A DNA stretch of 64,000 nucleotides from positions 1 to 64,000 of the forward strand of contig NZ_JBHZSG010000016.1 in assembly GCF_043642205.1 (NCBI RefSeq). Direction: 5' to 3'. The position numbers and the translations under genes were made by a program. Each line of letters starts with the position of its first letter. Position 1 is the first letter of the stretch. This document shows, piece after piece, positions 1-8,337 of the stretch. The DNA is from Thalassotalea_A litorea (GTDB taxonomy: Bacteria > Pseudomonadota > Gammaproteobacteria > Enterobacterales > Alteromonadaceae). The notes beneath the pieces are model-generated. The model was not told the origin of the DNA. It was given only the letters and a program-made list of their open reading frames with translations, and ran no database searches.

Positions 1-72
1 CTCTGCAATCAAAGCCTTGTCTAAAAGCCTTTAAATTCTCACTGAGTGAGCAATAATTTAATGGGATTGGTA
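1..72 (+). mobile_element. MITE-like element, copy A (right part only)
   Basis: This is the right-hand part of the repeated element seen in full at 44413-44688 and 60091-60366. The stretch from CTCTGCAATCAAAGCC to the end matches those copies almost base for base. It ends in the terminal repeat ...ATTGGTA at 72. The next three bases, TTA (73-75), are the stop codon of leuD read on the minus strand. The left part lies outside the window. Confidence 0.85.
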
Positions 73-669
73 TTATTGCCAGGCTGGCAATGACGCTGCG
101 AAATCGTCAATTTTATCCTGGCTTTGTAAAGTCCAGCCGACACTATCGATACCGTTTTGTAAACAATATTGTTGAAACTGGGTTAGCTCGAATGGATAGC
201 TTTTCTCACCATAGCGCAGAGACATGGTTTCCAAATCGACGGTTAGCTCTAAGGTTTTTTGCAATGCATGGACAAATAATTCATCTATGGTCTGCTCATC
301 GAGAATAATTGGCAGAACCCCAATGTTGATGCAATTCCCATAAAAGATATCTGCGAAACTTGGTGCAATGACGACTTTAAAACCGAATTCCTGAATCGCC
401 CAGGGGGCATGTTCACGGGATGAGCCGCAGCCAAAGTTTTCACGGGCTAATAAGATGCTAACGCCCTGATATTCTTCCTTATTGAGAATGAAATCCGGGT
501 TTGGTTGTAAACCATCATCGTCAAGAAATCGCCAGTCATGAAACAGGTGCTGGGCAAAACCCGTACGTGTGGTCTTTTGTAAAAACTGCTTTGGAATGAT
601 TTGGTCCGTATCGACATTTGCGCGATCTAATGGAACGACACGACCAGTATGCTTAATAAACTTTTCCAT
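73..669 (-). CDS. leuD: 3-isopropylmalate dehydratase small subunit LeuD
   Basis: Small subunit of isopropylmalate isomerase, which with LeuC converts 2-isopropylmalate to 3-isopropylmalate in cytosolic leucine biosynthesis. The 198-residue length is normal for the family. NVDTDQIIP at about residues 18-26 and CGSSREHAPWA at about 81-91 are the typical swivelling-domain motifs. It is the last gene of leuABCD and starts only 2 bases after the leuC stop, so translational coupling is likely. Oddity: its stop codon TAA coincides with the inferred target triplet of a MITE-like element (copy A), so the transposon end begins directly after the last codon. Function is very secure. Confidence 0.97.
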   Translation of the reverse strand: MEKFIKHTGRVVPLDRANVDTDQIIPKQFLQKTTRTGFAQHLFHDWRFLDDDGLQPNPDFILNKEEYQGVSILLARENFGCGSSREHAPWAIQEFGFKVVIAPSFADIFYGNCINIGVLPIILDEQTIDELFVHALQKTLELTVDLETMSLRYGEKSYPFELTQFQQYCLQNGIDSVGWTLQSQDKIDDFAASLPAWQ

Positions 670-671
670 GA

Positions 672-2078
672 TTACGCTCCTGCAACTTGGTTTACGTCGA
701 CAAAGTGACCAGCAATGGCTGCTGCGGCTGCCATCGCCGGACTGACCAGGTGCGTTCGACTACCGCGCCCCTGACGTCCTTCAAAATTGCGATTTGAGGT
801 TGATGCGCAACGATCGCCAGCCGTAAGTTTGTCGTCATTCATTCCCAAACACATCGAACAGCCCGGCAAGCGCCATTCAAATCCTGCTTGTTTGAACACC
901 TCATCAAGGCCTTCTGATTCCGCCTGTTGCTTAACCCGGTACGAGCCAGGAACCACAATCGCTGTCACAGCGGGTGATACGGTTTTGCCTTTGACAACTG
1001 ATGCGGCAATACGTAAATCTTCGATGCGTGAATTGGTGCATGAACCGATAAATACATTATTAATGTTAATGTCAGTAATTTTCGTACCCGGTTTTAAATC
1101 CATGTATTCGAGTGCATTGACGCAAGACTCACGCTCCACTGCATCACTGAAATCTTCAGGTGATGGTACGACGGCATCTATCGCGGTAACCTGTCCAGGA
1201 TTTGTACCCCAGGTAACTTGTGGTTTGATATCTTTGGCCGCAATGGTCACGACAGTATCGAAAGATGCCTGTTCATCACTGTGCAGGGTTTGCCAGTCAT
1301 TAACTGCTTGTAACCAGGTATCCGCTTTTGGTGAAAACTCTTTACCTTTGAGGTATTCAAAAGTCGTGTGGTCCGGTGCGATCAATCCAGCTTTTGCACC
1401 AAATTCAATACTCATGTTACATACCGTCATGCGCTCTTCCATGGTCAATTCACGGATAGTCTCTCCCGTATACTCAACCACATATCCGGTTGCGCCGGCA
1501 TGGCCGACTTTACCAATGACGGCAAGAATAATATCTTTTGCGCTGATCCCTAAAGGACGTTTACCAACGATATCGATTTTCATGGTCTTGGCTTTGTTCT
1601 GACGCAACGTCTGAGTCGCTAACACATGTTCAACTTCGGAGGTGCCGATACCAAATGCCAGGGAGCCAAACGCACCGTGTGTCGCCGTATGTGAGTCGCC
1701 ACAAACAATAACCTGCCCAGGTAATGTTAAACCAAGCTCCGGTCCCATGACATGAACTATGCCCTGATTCTTATGACCCATACCATAAAGTTTAACGCCA
1801 AATTCTGCACAGTTTCTTTCTAAGGTCTTAAGCTGATTTGCCGCATTTTCGCCAGCAGCATTAATGTCGGCAGAACGGGTAGATATGTTGTGATCCATGG
1901 TCGCAATAGTGCGCTCTGGGCTGTAAACCTTACGGCCATGAAATTTCAGATTAGCAAATGCCTGCGGCGATGTAACTTCATGGATCAAATGGCGATCGAC
2001 AAAGATTAACGGGGTTTCTCCGCTTTTATCTTCGACTAAATGGCGTTGCCATAATTTTTCATACAAGGTGCTAGGCAT
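672..2078 (-). CDS. leuC: 3-isopropylmalate dehydratase large subunit LeuC
   Basis: Catalytic [4Fe-4S] subunit of isopropylmalate isomerase (aconitase superfamily). I start it at the ATG at 2078 (MPSTLYEKLW), giving 468 residues, the normal length; a longer reading to 2126 would run 56 bases into leuB. The chosen start overlaps the leuB stop by 8 bases (ATGCCTAG) and is preceded by AAGGAAACC as ribosome binding site. The cluster cysteines are visible: GSCTNSR (C347) and PGCSMC (C407, C410), at the same positions I recall for the E. coli protein. It acts in the cytosol with LeuD. Confidence 0.97.
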   Translation of the reverse strand: MPSTLYEKLWQRHLVEDKSGETPLIFVDRHLIHEVTSPQAFANLKFHGRKVYSPERTIATMDHNISTRSADINAAGENAANQLKTLERNCAEFGVKLYGMGHKNQGIVHVMGPELGLTLPGQVIVCGDSHTATHGAFGSLAFGIGTSEVEHVLATQTLRQNKAKTMKIDIVGKRPLGISAKDIILAVIGKVGHAGATGYVVEYTGETIRELTMEERMTVCNMSIEFGAKAGLIAPDHTTFEYLKGKEFSPKADTWLQAVNDWQTLHSDEQASFDTVVTIAAKDIKPQVTWGTNPGQVTAIDAVVPSPEDFSDAVERESCVNALEYMDLKPGTKITDININNVFIGSCTNSRIEDLRIAASVVKGKTVSPAVTAIVVPGSYRVKQQAESEGLDEVFKQAGFEWRLPGCSMCLGMNDDKLTAGDRCASTSNRNFEGRQGRGSRTHLVSPAMAAAAAIAGHFVDVNQVAGA

Positions 2079-3180
2079 GACTGGTTTCCTTTGTATTTTG
2101 TTTGATATAAGCGCATATAAAGTCACCCATTTCTTGGGTAGTTTTCGCTAAGTGAGCTTGTTCCTGAGTTAACAAATCTCGGGTAATAAATTGTTGATCC
2201 AACGCCGCGCTAACGGCAGATTCAATGGCATCTGCAGCGTCACCCTGATTTAAGCTATAACGCAATAACAAGGCAGCGCTTAAAATCTGTGCGATTGGAT
2301 TTGCAATACCAAGACCGGCAATATCCGGGGCCGAACCACCGGCAGGTTCATAAAGACCAAACCCTTGTTCATTTAAACTGGCACTTGGCAACAGACCCAT
2401 TGAACCGGTAACCATGGCGCAGATATCTGAAAGAATATCGCCAAATAGATTAGAGGTTAGGATGACATCAAACTGACCAGGGTTTTTGACTAATTGCATC
2501 GCAGCATTATCAACATACATATGGTCTAATTCGACATCGGGATATTCAGGGGCGACTTCCTCTACCACCTGACGCCATAACTGGCTGGTTGCCAGTACAT
2601 TGGCTTTATCAACGGATGTGACTTTACTGCGACGCTTTTGCGCAGCCTTAAAGGCCAGGTGAGTGATTCGTTTGATTTCACTGCTGCTATATAACATGGT
2701 ATCGAAACCTGTTTCTTGCTCGCCTTCACCACGACGACCCTTCGGCTCTCCAAAATAGATGCCGCCGGTTAATTCACGCATGACCAAAATATCAAAACCC
2801 GCCTCGGCAATATCGGCACGCAAGGTCGATAAATGCGACAGCGCACTTTGTAACGCCGCCGGACGCATATTGCAGAATAAGCCAAAATGCCCCCGCAATC
2901 CTAACAATGCCGCTCGTTCCGGTTGTTCTGTTGGCGGCAAAGAAGACCACTTAGGACCACCGACGGAGCCAAACAGAACAGCATCAGCCTGTTCACAACC
3001 TTTAACGGTTTGCTCTGGCAGGGCTTCGCCATGCTTGTCGATGGCACAACCACCGACATCATAATGATTTAATGAAAAATCCAGTGAAAAGCTTTCGGCG
3101 ACTTGCAATAAAACTTTCTCAGCTTCCTGCATGACTTCCGGACCTATGCCGTCACCGGCCAAAATTGCTATATTTGCCAT
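2071..3180 (-). CDS. leuB: 3-isopropylmalate dehydrogenase LeuB
   Basis: NAD-dependent oxidative decarboxylation of 3-isopropylmalate, the third step of leucine biosynthesis. The start is the ATG at 3180 (MANIAILAGDGIGPEVM), giving 369 residues; the upstream in-frame extension lacks family similarity and reaches into leuA. AAGG lies about 10 bases before this ATG. The N-terminal GDGIGPE motif, the substrate segment RELTGGIYFGEPKGR and the C-terminal GSAPDIAG motif are all present. It lies 13 bases after leuA and overlaps leuC by 8 bases, consistent with one leuABCD transcript. Confidence 0.97.
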   Translation of the reverse strand: MANIAILAGDGIGPEVMQEAEKVLLQVAESFSLDFSLNHYDVGGCAIDKHGEALPEQTVKGCEQADAVLFGSVGGPKWSSLPPTEQPERAALLGLRGHFGLFCNMRPAALQSALSHLSTLRADIAEAGFDILVMRELTGGIYFGEPKGRRGEGEQETGFDTMLYSSSEIKRITHLAFKAAQKRRSKVTSVDKANVLATSQLWRQVVEEVAPEYPDVELDHMYVDNAAMQLVKNPGQFDVILTSNLFGDILSDICAMVTGSMGLLPSASLNEQGFGLYEPAGGSAPDIAGLGIANPIAQILSAALLLRYSLNQGDAADAIESAVSAALDQQFITRDLLTQEQAHLAKTTQEMGDFICAYIKQNTKETSHA

Positions 3181-3193
3181 TATCGTTATTGCC

Positions 3194-4759
3194 TTAAATG
3201 TGTTTACTGGTTTGTTGTATTTGCGCATCGCGCTTTAGTTGTGCAACCCGTTGGGCACGGTGAATACTATTTAATGTATGTATCAGGGCATTAGCGGATG
3301 CCTGAATGATATCGGTTTCCAATCCATAACCATGAAATTTGCGTTCCTGCCAGCTCACCACCAGGTTCGCAACACCCAATCCATCCTCGCCTTCACCTTT
3401 ATTGGATATGCTGTAATCGGAAACGTCGAACTCAATATCAACCGCTTGTTTGATGGCTTGGAACAGAGCGTCAACAGGACCATTACCTGTTGCTGAAGTC
3501 ACTTGTTCTTGGTCGCCGGTGGCCAATTTGACACTTGCGGTGGCAAAATCACCGGAACCGGATTGTACGGAACAATAGCGAAGCTGATAGAAGTCATCGG
3601 CAACTTTTTGCTGCGAATCAAATAAAATCGCTTCAAGATCGTCATCAAATACCTGACCTTTTTTATCGGCAAGCTTTAAAAACTTTTCATACAGATAATT
3701 CAAATCGTAATCATTTTCCTGATACCCCAGAGATTCCATTCGATGTTTTATCACATGGCGACCACTGCGCGAGGTCAGGTTTAGTTTGGTTTTACTGATA
3801 CCGACACTTTCTGGTGTCATGATCTCGTAGGTGTTGCTGGCCTTTAACATGCCATCTTGATGGATACCAGAGGAATGGGAAAAAGCATTTGCCCCGACAA
3901 TGGCTTTATTCGGTTGGACCGGCATATTACATAATTGACTGACCAGCTTCGAAGTACGGGCAATTTCCTGGTGTTTAATGCCAGTACTGACATTCAGATA
4001 TTGCTCTCGGGTTTTCATGATCATGGCTATTTCTTCAAGCGAGCAGTTACCGGCGCGCTCGCCGATACCGTTAACGGTACATTCGACTTGTCTGGCACCT
4101 GCTTGCACCGCAGCCATCGAATTGGCAACCGCCATACCTAAATCATTATGACAATGTACGGAGATGATCGCCTGGTCGATATTCGGAACCCGATTAAATA
4201 GCTGAGTGATAATGCCACCAAACTCATCTGGTAAGGTATAACCGACGGTGTCGGGAATATTGACGGTGCTTGCGCCAGCTTTGATCGCCGATTCAACCAT
4301 GCGGCACAGATTGTCGATTGGGGTTCGCCCTGCATCTTCACACGAAAATTCGACATCATCAGTAAATTGGCGTGCATACTTGACGGCGTGAACGGCCATA
4401 GCTTCAACATCACTAAACTCTTTGCGCAACTTTTGCTGTACATGCACATCGGAGGTTGAAATAAAGGTGTGAATGCGGAAGTGATCTGCAACCTTCAAGG
4501 CATCGGCACAGGCTTTTATGTCGGCCTCAACCGCCCGTGATAAGCCACAAACGGTGGCATTTTTCACGGTCTTGGCAATTTCCTGAACTGAGTGAAAATC
4601 TCCCGGGGAAGAAACCGGAAAACCTGCTTCGATAATATCAACACCAAGTCGTTCGAGAGCCAGGGCAATTTGAATTTTTTCATGAAACGACAGGCTTGCA
4701 GTTAACGCCTGCTCGCCATCTCGCAACGTGGTATCAAAGATTATTACCTTGTCTGTCAT
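3194..4759 (-). CDS. leuA: 2-isopropylmalate synthase LeuA
   Basis: Condenses acetyl-CoA with 2-oxoisovalerate, the committed step of leucine synthesis. It has 521 residues, as expected for the long bacterial form with a C-terminal leucine-feedback domain. The TIM-barrel signatures are present: FDTTLRDGEQ near residue 8, HCHNDLG near 202 and the GIGERAGN motif near 232. The ATG at 4759 is preceded by a purine-rich AAAGGGTAAGG. It is the first structural gene after the leader peptide and attenuator at 4801-4926, so expression is probably controlled by charged leucyl-tRNA supply as well as by feedback inhibition. Confidence 0.97.
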   Translation of the reverse strand: MTDKVIIFDTTLRDGEQALTASLSFHEKIQIALALERLGVDIIEAGFPVSSPGDFHSVQEIAKTVKNATVCGLSRAVEADIKACADALKVADHFRIHTFISTSDVHVQQKLRKEFSDVEAMAVHAVKYARQFTDDVEFSCEDAGRTPIDNLCRMVESAIKAGASTVNIPDTVGYTLPDEFGGIITQLFNRVPNIDQAIISVHCHNDLGMAVANSMAAVQAGARQVECTVNGIGERAGNCSLEEIAMIMKTREQYLNVSTGIKHQEIARTSKLVSQLCNMPVQPNKAIVGANAFSHSSGIHQDGMLKASNTYEIMTPESVGISKTKLNLTSRSGRHVIKHRMESLGYQENDYDLNYLYEKFLKLADKKGQVFDDDLEAILFDSQQKVADDFYQLRYCSVQSGSGDFATASVKLATGDQEQVTSATGNGPVDALFQAIKQAVDIEFDVSDYSISNKGEGEDGLGVANLVVSWQERKFHGYGLETDIIQASANALIHTLNSIHRAQRVAQLKRDAQIQQTSKHI

Positions 4760-4800
4760 GGTGTTACCTTACCCTTTTCTAAAATATCGACCTGAGAACG

Positions 4801-4830
4801 AAAAAACCCGCATGGTTAGTGCGGGTTTTT
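4801..4830 (-). terminator. leu operon attenuator (intrinsic terminator)
   Basis: On the minus strand a hairpin with arms CCCGCA/TGCGGG is followed by six U residues, between the leader peptide and leuA. The leader RNA segment GCGGGCGTTTT (complement around 4860-4870) can pair, with a 2-base bulge, with the terminator 5' arm AAAACCCGC. That gives a plausible antiterminator if ribosomes stall at the leucine codons. The geometry is that of classical transcription attenuation. Confidence 0.88.
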
Positions 4831-4848
4831 GTTAATCTTTTAGTTTAT

Positions 4849-4926
4849 TTAAACAACAGAAAAACGCCCGCGTCCAGGAAGCAGGAGGAGAACTAGAAGT
4901 AAACCTTTGTTTAAATAGATATGCAT
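4849..4926 (-). CDS. leuL: leu operon leader peptide (25 aa)
   Basis: An ATG at 4926 opens a 25-codon reading frame ending with TAA at 4849-4851. Nine of its residues are leucine. Eight of these fall in the block LLLVLLLL at residues 9-16, encoded by a mix of TTA, CTT, CTA, CTC and CTG codons. It is directly followed by the attenuator and then leuA, as for the leuL peptides of enterobacteria. No strong ribosome binding site is visible before the ATG, but codon content and position make the call secure. It acts as a sensor of leucyl-tRNA charging, not as a protein. Confidence 0.88.
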   Translation of the reverse strand: MHIYLNKGLLLVLLLLPGRGRFSVV

Positions 4927-4965
4927 GGTTAGTGATACAATATTTGTCACAATTAATTAACCCTA

Positions 4966-4994
4966 AATGTATGTGTTCAAAAAGTGACTGTCAA
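4966..4994 (-). promoter_or_regulatory. putative sigma-70 promoter of leuL-leuABCD
   Basis: The minus strand carries a perfect -35 box TTGACA (4989-4994), a 17-base spacer and a -10-like TACATT (4966-4971, 4 of 6 matches). Transcription would start about 30 bases before the leader peptide ATG. The -35 match is strong, the -10 match moderate. Confidence 0.55.
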
Positions 4995-5130
4995 CAGAAA
5001 AATAGAATAATTACTTAAATAAATAATCGTTGAAAAAACAAGCGGTCGTTCAGGTTTGTGCCACAATGTCTGGATACTTACGCCGTTTTGCTTTACTTTT
5101 GTGACAATTCAACGAAGTTTTGTGGTTTTT

Positions 5131-5529
5131 ATGCGTGTTATCACTTTCGGTACATTTGACGTTTTTCATGTTGGGCATGTGAATATTCTTGAACGGGCCA
5201 GACTGCATGGCGATCATTTAATTGTTGGCGTCTCGTCTGATGCTCTGAATATGGCAAAGAAAAAACGTTACCCAATCTATTCAGAAAAAGATCGCATGCA
5301 TATCATCCGTTCCATGCGCAGCGTTGATGAGGTGTTTGTTGAAGAATCTTTAGAATTAAAAGCCGAATACATCAAATATTACAATGCTGATATCTTGGTG
5401 ATGGGGGATGACTGGCAAGGTAAATTTGATCACCTCAAGGATATTTGTCAGGTGATTTACTTACCACGAACTCCATCAGTATCGACAACTGAAATCATCG
5501 AAATTGTTAAAACCGATCACAACCCTTAA
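5131..5529 (+). CDS. tagD: glycerol-3-phosphate cytidylyltransferase (TagD-like)
   Basis: Predicted to form CDP-glycerol from glycerol-3-phosphate and CTP. The start is the ATG at 5131 (MRVITFGTFDVFHVGH), giving 132 residues, very close to Gram-positive TagD; an earlier in-frame ATG adds an unrelated 25 residues. The nucleotidyltransferase signature HVGH (residues 14-17), the MGDDWQGKFD motif and STTEI near the C-terminus match TagD closely. It faces the leu operon across a shared intergenic region and converges on the glycerophosphotransferase gene ending at 5549. A second, more divergent relative lies at 7848-8261. CDP-glycerol would be the donor for the neighbouring transferases. Confidence 0.88.
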   Translation: MRVITFGTFDVFHVGHVNILERARLHGDHLIVGVSSDALNMAKKKRYPIYSEKDRMHIIRSMRSVDEVFVEESLELKAEYIKYYNADILVMGDDWQGKFDHLKDICQVIYLPRTPSVSTTEIIEIVKTDHNP

Positions 5530-5548
5530 CCCGAATAGAAGAGCTGCT

Positions 5549-6589
5549 TTAAAGCTTCCAATAACCTAACTTACGACGCATTTTAAACTGGCGTAACCAG
5601 TTTTTTGGCCGTGGTTTTAACGGATATTTGCCACTTAGCATCTCATCGATAGCATCCAACACCCTCCCCGCAGACTTGCCATCGCGATAAGGATGGGTAT
5701 CTTCAACTAAGTGGTTAAGGTGATTGTGTAATTCCGGTGATGGCTGTAAGGCTTTTTCTATAGCAGATTGCAGATGTTCTGGATTGTCGATATCTATTAA
5801 GTATGGTTTGGGGTTGGCATTTTTAAATGTCACCACAGGCTTTCCCTGCAACGCAAACATGATTAACACTGATGATGTATCACACACCATCACATCGGCT
5901 TGCTGGAGCAAAGGAATGACATTATCCGTTTCGATAAATTTCAGGTTTTCATTCTCAAGGTCTTTATACATATCGACGATGTTTTTCGCCATTTTCGGAT
6001 GAAACTGAATCAACCACTGCCAGCGATTATATTGACTGAGTTGCTTGACGGTTTCATATAAATGCGGTGCACAAGTTAAATTTCGAGAAAACGTTGAACA
6101 CATTAAGATGGTAGGGCGCGGGTGGGGAGCTGGTACTTCACCCTGATGAAAAAGCGGGTCCAATGCCGGCCAGCCAGTTTCGATTGCCTTGAAATGCCCC
6201 AGTTGCTTTGCCAATTCCTTAAACCGTGTCGTTGTATTCGGACCTTGAGTGCAATAAAGATCAAAGCAATTACGAATTTGAAAATGGGCGTTACCACTAC
6301 GACGATTGATTTTTCCAGGGTCAAACCCATGAAATACCTGAACTTTCAAGCCAGGAATGAAATTGGGGATTACGTTGCCAGGAACTAACGATGCAACTGG
6401 GTTGTAGCGAATAACGTCCTCGATAGATTCTAATGCTATTTCATGAGGCTTTAAATAGTCAGGATTAGCATCTCGATATAAAAACCATTTTACCTGATCT
6501 CCACGCCGAATAATTTCATCTTGCACAGGACGCAAAATCGCGAAGCTATAATTTTGTGAAATGTAAAATAAGTATTTTTTTTCCGCCAT
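5549..6589 (-). CDS. CDP-glycerol glycerophosphotransferase family protein, paralogue 1
   Basis: A 346-residue protein resembling the TagB/TagF-type transferase domain (Glyphos_transf). These enzymes move glycerol phosphate from CDP-glycerol onto a lipid-linked or saccharide acceptor at the cytoplasmic face of the inner membrane. Visible family features are VFHGFDPGK near residue 85, IQFHPKM in the second half and CDTSSVL further on. It ends in a basic tail (RQFKMRRKLGYWKL) that could contact membrane. It is a close tandem paralogue of 6788-7831, with near-identical N-termini. There is no signal peptide. Substrate and polymer are unknown; it could build an LPS or capsule substituent rather than a teichoic acid. 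Confidence 0.8.
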   Translation of the reverse strand: MAEKKYLFYISQNYSFAILRPVQDEIIRRGDQVKWFLYRDANPDYLKPHEIALESIEDVIRYNPVASLVPGNVIPNFIPGLKVQVFHGFDPGKINRRSGNAHFQIRNCFDLYCTQGPNTTTRFKELAKQLGHFKAIETGWPALDPLFHQGEVPAPHPRPTILMCSTFSRNLTCAPHLYETVKQLSQYNRWQWLIQFHPKMAKNIVDMYKDLENENLKFIETDNVIPLLQQADVMVCDTSSVLIMFALQGKPVVTFKNANPKPYLIDIDNPEHLQSAIEKALQPSPELHNHLNHLVEDTHPYRDGKSAGRVLDAIDEMLSGKYPLKPRPKNWLRQFKMRRKLGYWKL

Positions 6590-6787
6590 ATATGGTTTAC
6601 CAACAAGCTTTATTTAACGGGGACTAATTTTATTCGTTGCTTGAAAATTGCACAGATAGTTTAACTGAGGCTTGGGTAAACAAACAAATTTTATTCGTTT
6701 TGGGTTAATTGAATGTCTGACACATGCTTGGGTATTAAGAAAAATACAGCGACAACAATCTTTAATTAATGAGTCGCTGGCTCGAAT

Positions 6788-7831
6788 TTAGTAAAACTTC
6801 CAATAGGATAATCTACGACGCATTTTTATCTGGCGCAGCAAATTTTTAGGCTTAGGTGCGAGCTTGTGTTTTCCTTGAATCATTTCGTCGATAGCATCTA
6901 AAACTCTGTGCGATGATTTACCATCCTGATAAGGGTGTGTTTCGCTGATGTATGCTTGTATTTTATCAAGTCGCTGTTGACTTGGCGTAAGCGCTTCCTC
7001 AATTGCAGCTTCAAGATTTTGAGCTTGCTCAATATTAATCATATGCGGTTTAGGGTTTAAACTGCGGAATGTAACAACAGGTTTTCCTTGCAGAGCAAAC
7101 ATAATGTGTACGGATGATGTGTCGGAAACCATGACGTCAGCTTGTTGCAATAATGGAATAATATTGTCTGTTTCAATAAAGGTTAAATTGTCATTTTCCA
7201 GATTTTTATATTGTTCGACTAAATCTTTAGACATTTTCGGGTGAAATTTGATGAGCCATTGCCAATTGTCGCGTTTGCTCAATTTAGCAATGGTATCGTA
7301 TAAGTGAGGAGCACATGTCAGGTTTCGGGAAAATGTCGGGCATAAAAGAATGACCGGGCGCTCGTTTCGTGCAGGCGTGTGTTGGGATGTAAATAAAGGG
7401 TCTAGTGCAGACCAGCCGGTTTCGATGACTTTAAAGTGTCCATGCTTTTGTTCGAGATTTTTAAACGTGCTGGTTGTATTTGGACCTTGAGTGCAATAGA
7501 GATCAAAGCAATTGCGAATTTGAAAATGGCTGTTGCCACCACGTCGGTTGATTTTTCCCGGATCAAACCCATGAAATACCTGTACTTTTAGACCGGGAAT
7601 GAAATTGGGAATGACGTTACCAGGAACTAAGGTTGCAACTGGGTTGTAGCTTATGACCTCTTCGATGGAACCCAAAGATATTTCATTAGGCTTTAAGTAG
7701 TCAGGGTTAGCGTCTCTGTACAAAAACCACCTTACCTGATCTCCACGACGAATAATTTCATCTTGCACAGGGCGTAAAATCGCAAAGCTATAATTTTGCG
7801 ATATGTAAAACAGATACTTCTTACCGGCCAT
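6788..7831 (-). CDS. CDP-glycerol glycerophosphotransferase family protein, paralogue 2
   Basis: A 347-residue tandem duplicate of the gene at 5549-6589. The first 60 residues differ at only a few positions, and the motifs VFHGFDPGK, IKFHPKM, SDTSSVH and the basic C-terminus (MRRRLSYWKF) are shared. Divergence is greatest in the middle (about residues 150-180) and before the C-terminal tail. It lies 16 bases after the second cytidylyltransferase gene, so the two are probably one transcription unit supplying and using a CDP-activated donor. Two paralogues may handle different acceptors, or one may prime and one extend. Function beyond family level is inferred. Confidence 0.8.
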   Translation of the reverse strand: MAGKKYLFYISQNYSFAILRPVQDEIIRRGDQVRWFLYRDANPDYLKPNEISLGSIEEVISYNPVATLVPGNVIPNFIPGLKVQVFHGFDPGKINRRGGNSHFQIRNCFDLYCTQGPNTTSTFKNLEQKHGHFKVIETGWSALDPLFTSQHTPARNERPVILLCPTFSRNLTCAPHLYDTIAKLSKRDNWQWLIKFHPKMSKDLVEQYKNLENDNLTFIETDNIIPLLQQADVMVSDTSSVHIMFALQGKPVVTFRSLNPKPHMINIEQAQNLEAAIEEALTPSQQRLDKIQAYISETHPYQDGKSSHRVLDAIDEMIQGKHKLAPKPKNLLRQIKMRRRLSYWKFY

Positions 7832-7847
7832 TAAATCTACTTTCTAA

Positions 7848-8261
7848 TTAAATTTTACTGAGAATTTCTCTAAGTTTGGTGCTAGAGGTATGTTTGGTGT
7901 AAGGGAAATATAGTATTTCAACACCAACGTCTGAGAATTCCTTTTCGTAATTAATCCATTTATCTGAGCCCTTCCAATCATCACCGACAAACATGCGGTC
8001 GAATCGCAGATTATTCCAGGCCTCAAATTTGTCGTAGTTTACCTGAGGCACGACTTCATCCACAAATTTAATCGCTTCAACGATATCCATACGTTCTTGA
8101 AATGGAATGATCGGTTGTTTACCTTTGCTTTGCAAAGATAATTCGTCGGTGCTGATACCGACAATCAAATGGTCGCATTCCAGGCTGGCACGTTTTAAAA
8201 CGTTGAGATGGCCAATGTGAAATAAATCAAATACGCCAGTGGTATAACCTATGGTTTTCAT
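7848..8261 (-). CDS. cytidylyltransferase family protein, second TagD-like enzyme
   Basis: A 137-residue nucleotidyltransferase. The start is the ATG at 8261 (MKTIGYTTGVFDLFHIGH); the 16 residues upstream in frame have no family match. The HIGH motif (residues 15-18) and VGDDWKGSDKW are visible. It differs from the copy at 5131-5529 by an insertion rich in W, Y and K (GSDKWINYEKEF) and by the ending HTSSTKLREIL. It therefore belongs to a different subgroup of glycerol-3-phosphate or alditol-phosphate cytidylyltransferases and need not use the same substrate. It precedes the glycerophosphotransferase paralogue 2 by 16 bases. Confidence 0.78.
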   Translation of the reverse strand: MKTIGYTTGVFDLFHIGHLNVLKRASLECDHLIVGISTDELSLQSKGKQPIIPFQERMDIVEAIKFVDEVVPQVNYDKFEAWNNLRFDRMFVGDDWKGSDKWINYEKEFSDVGVEILYFPYTKHTSSTKLREILSKI

Positions 8262-8337
8262 TATATATCCGATAGTAAACTGGGAAATGGTCTGAGCATG
8301 CAATCGCATGCTCGATATAAAGGGCGTAGAATACAGC

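Noticed and set aside
787..1602. Long open frame antisense to leuC
   Set aside because: Shadow of the leuC coding frame; it has no ribosome binding site and implausible protein composition.
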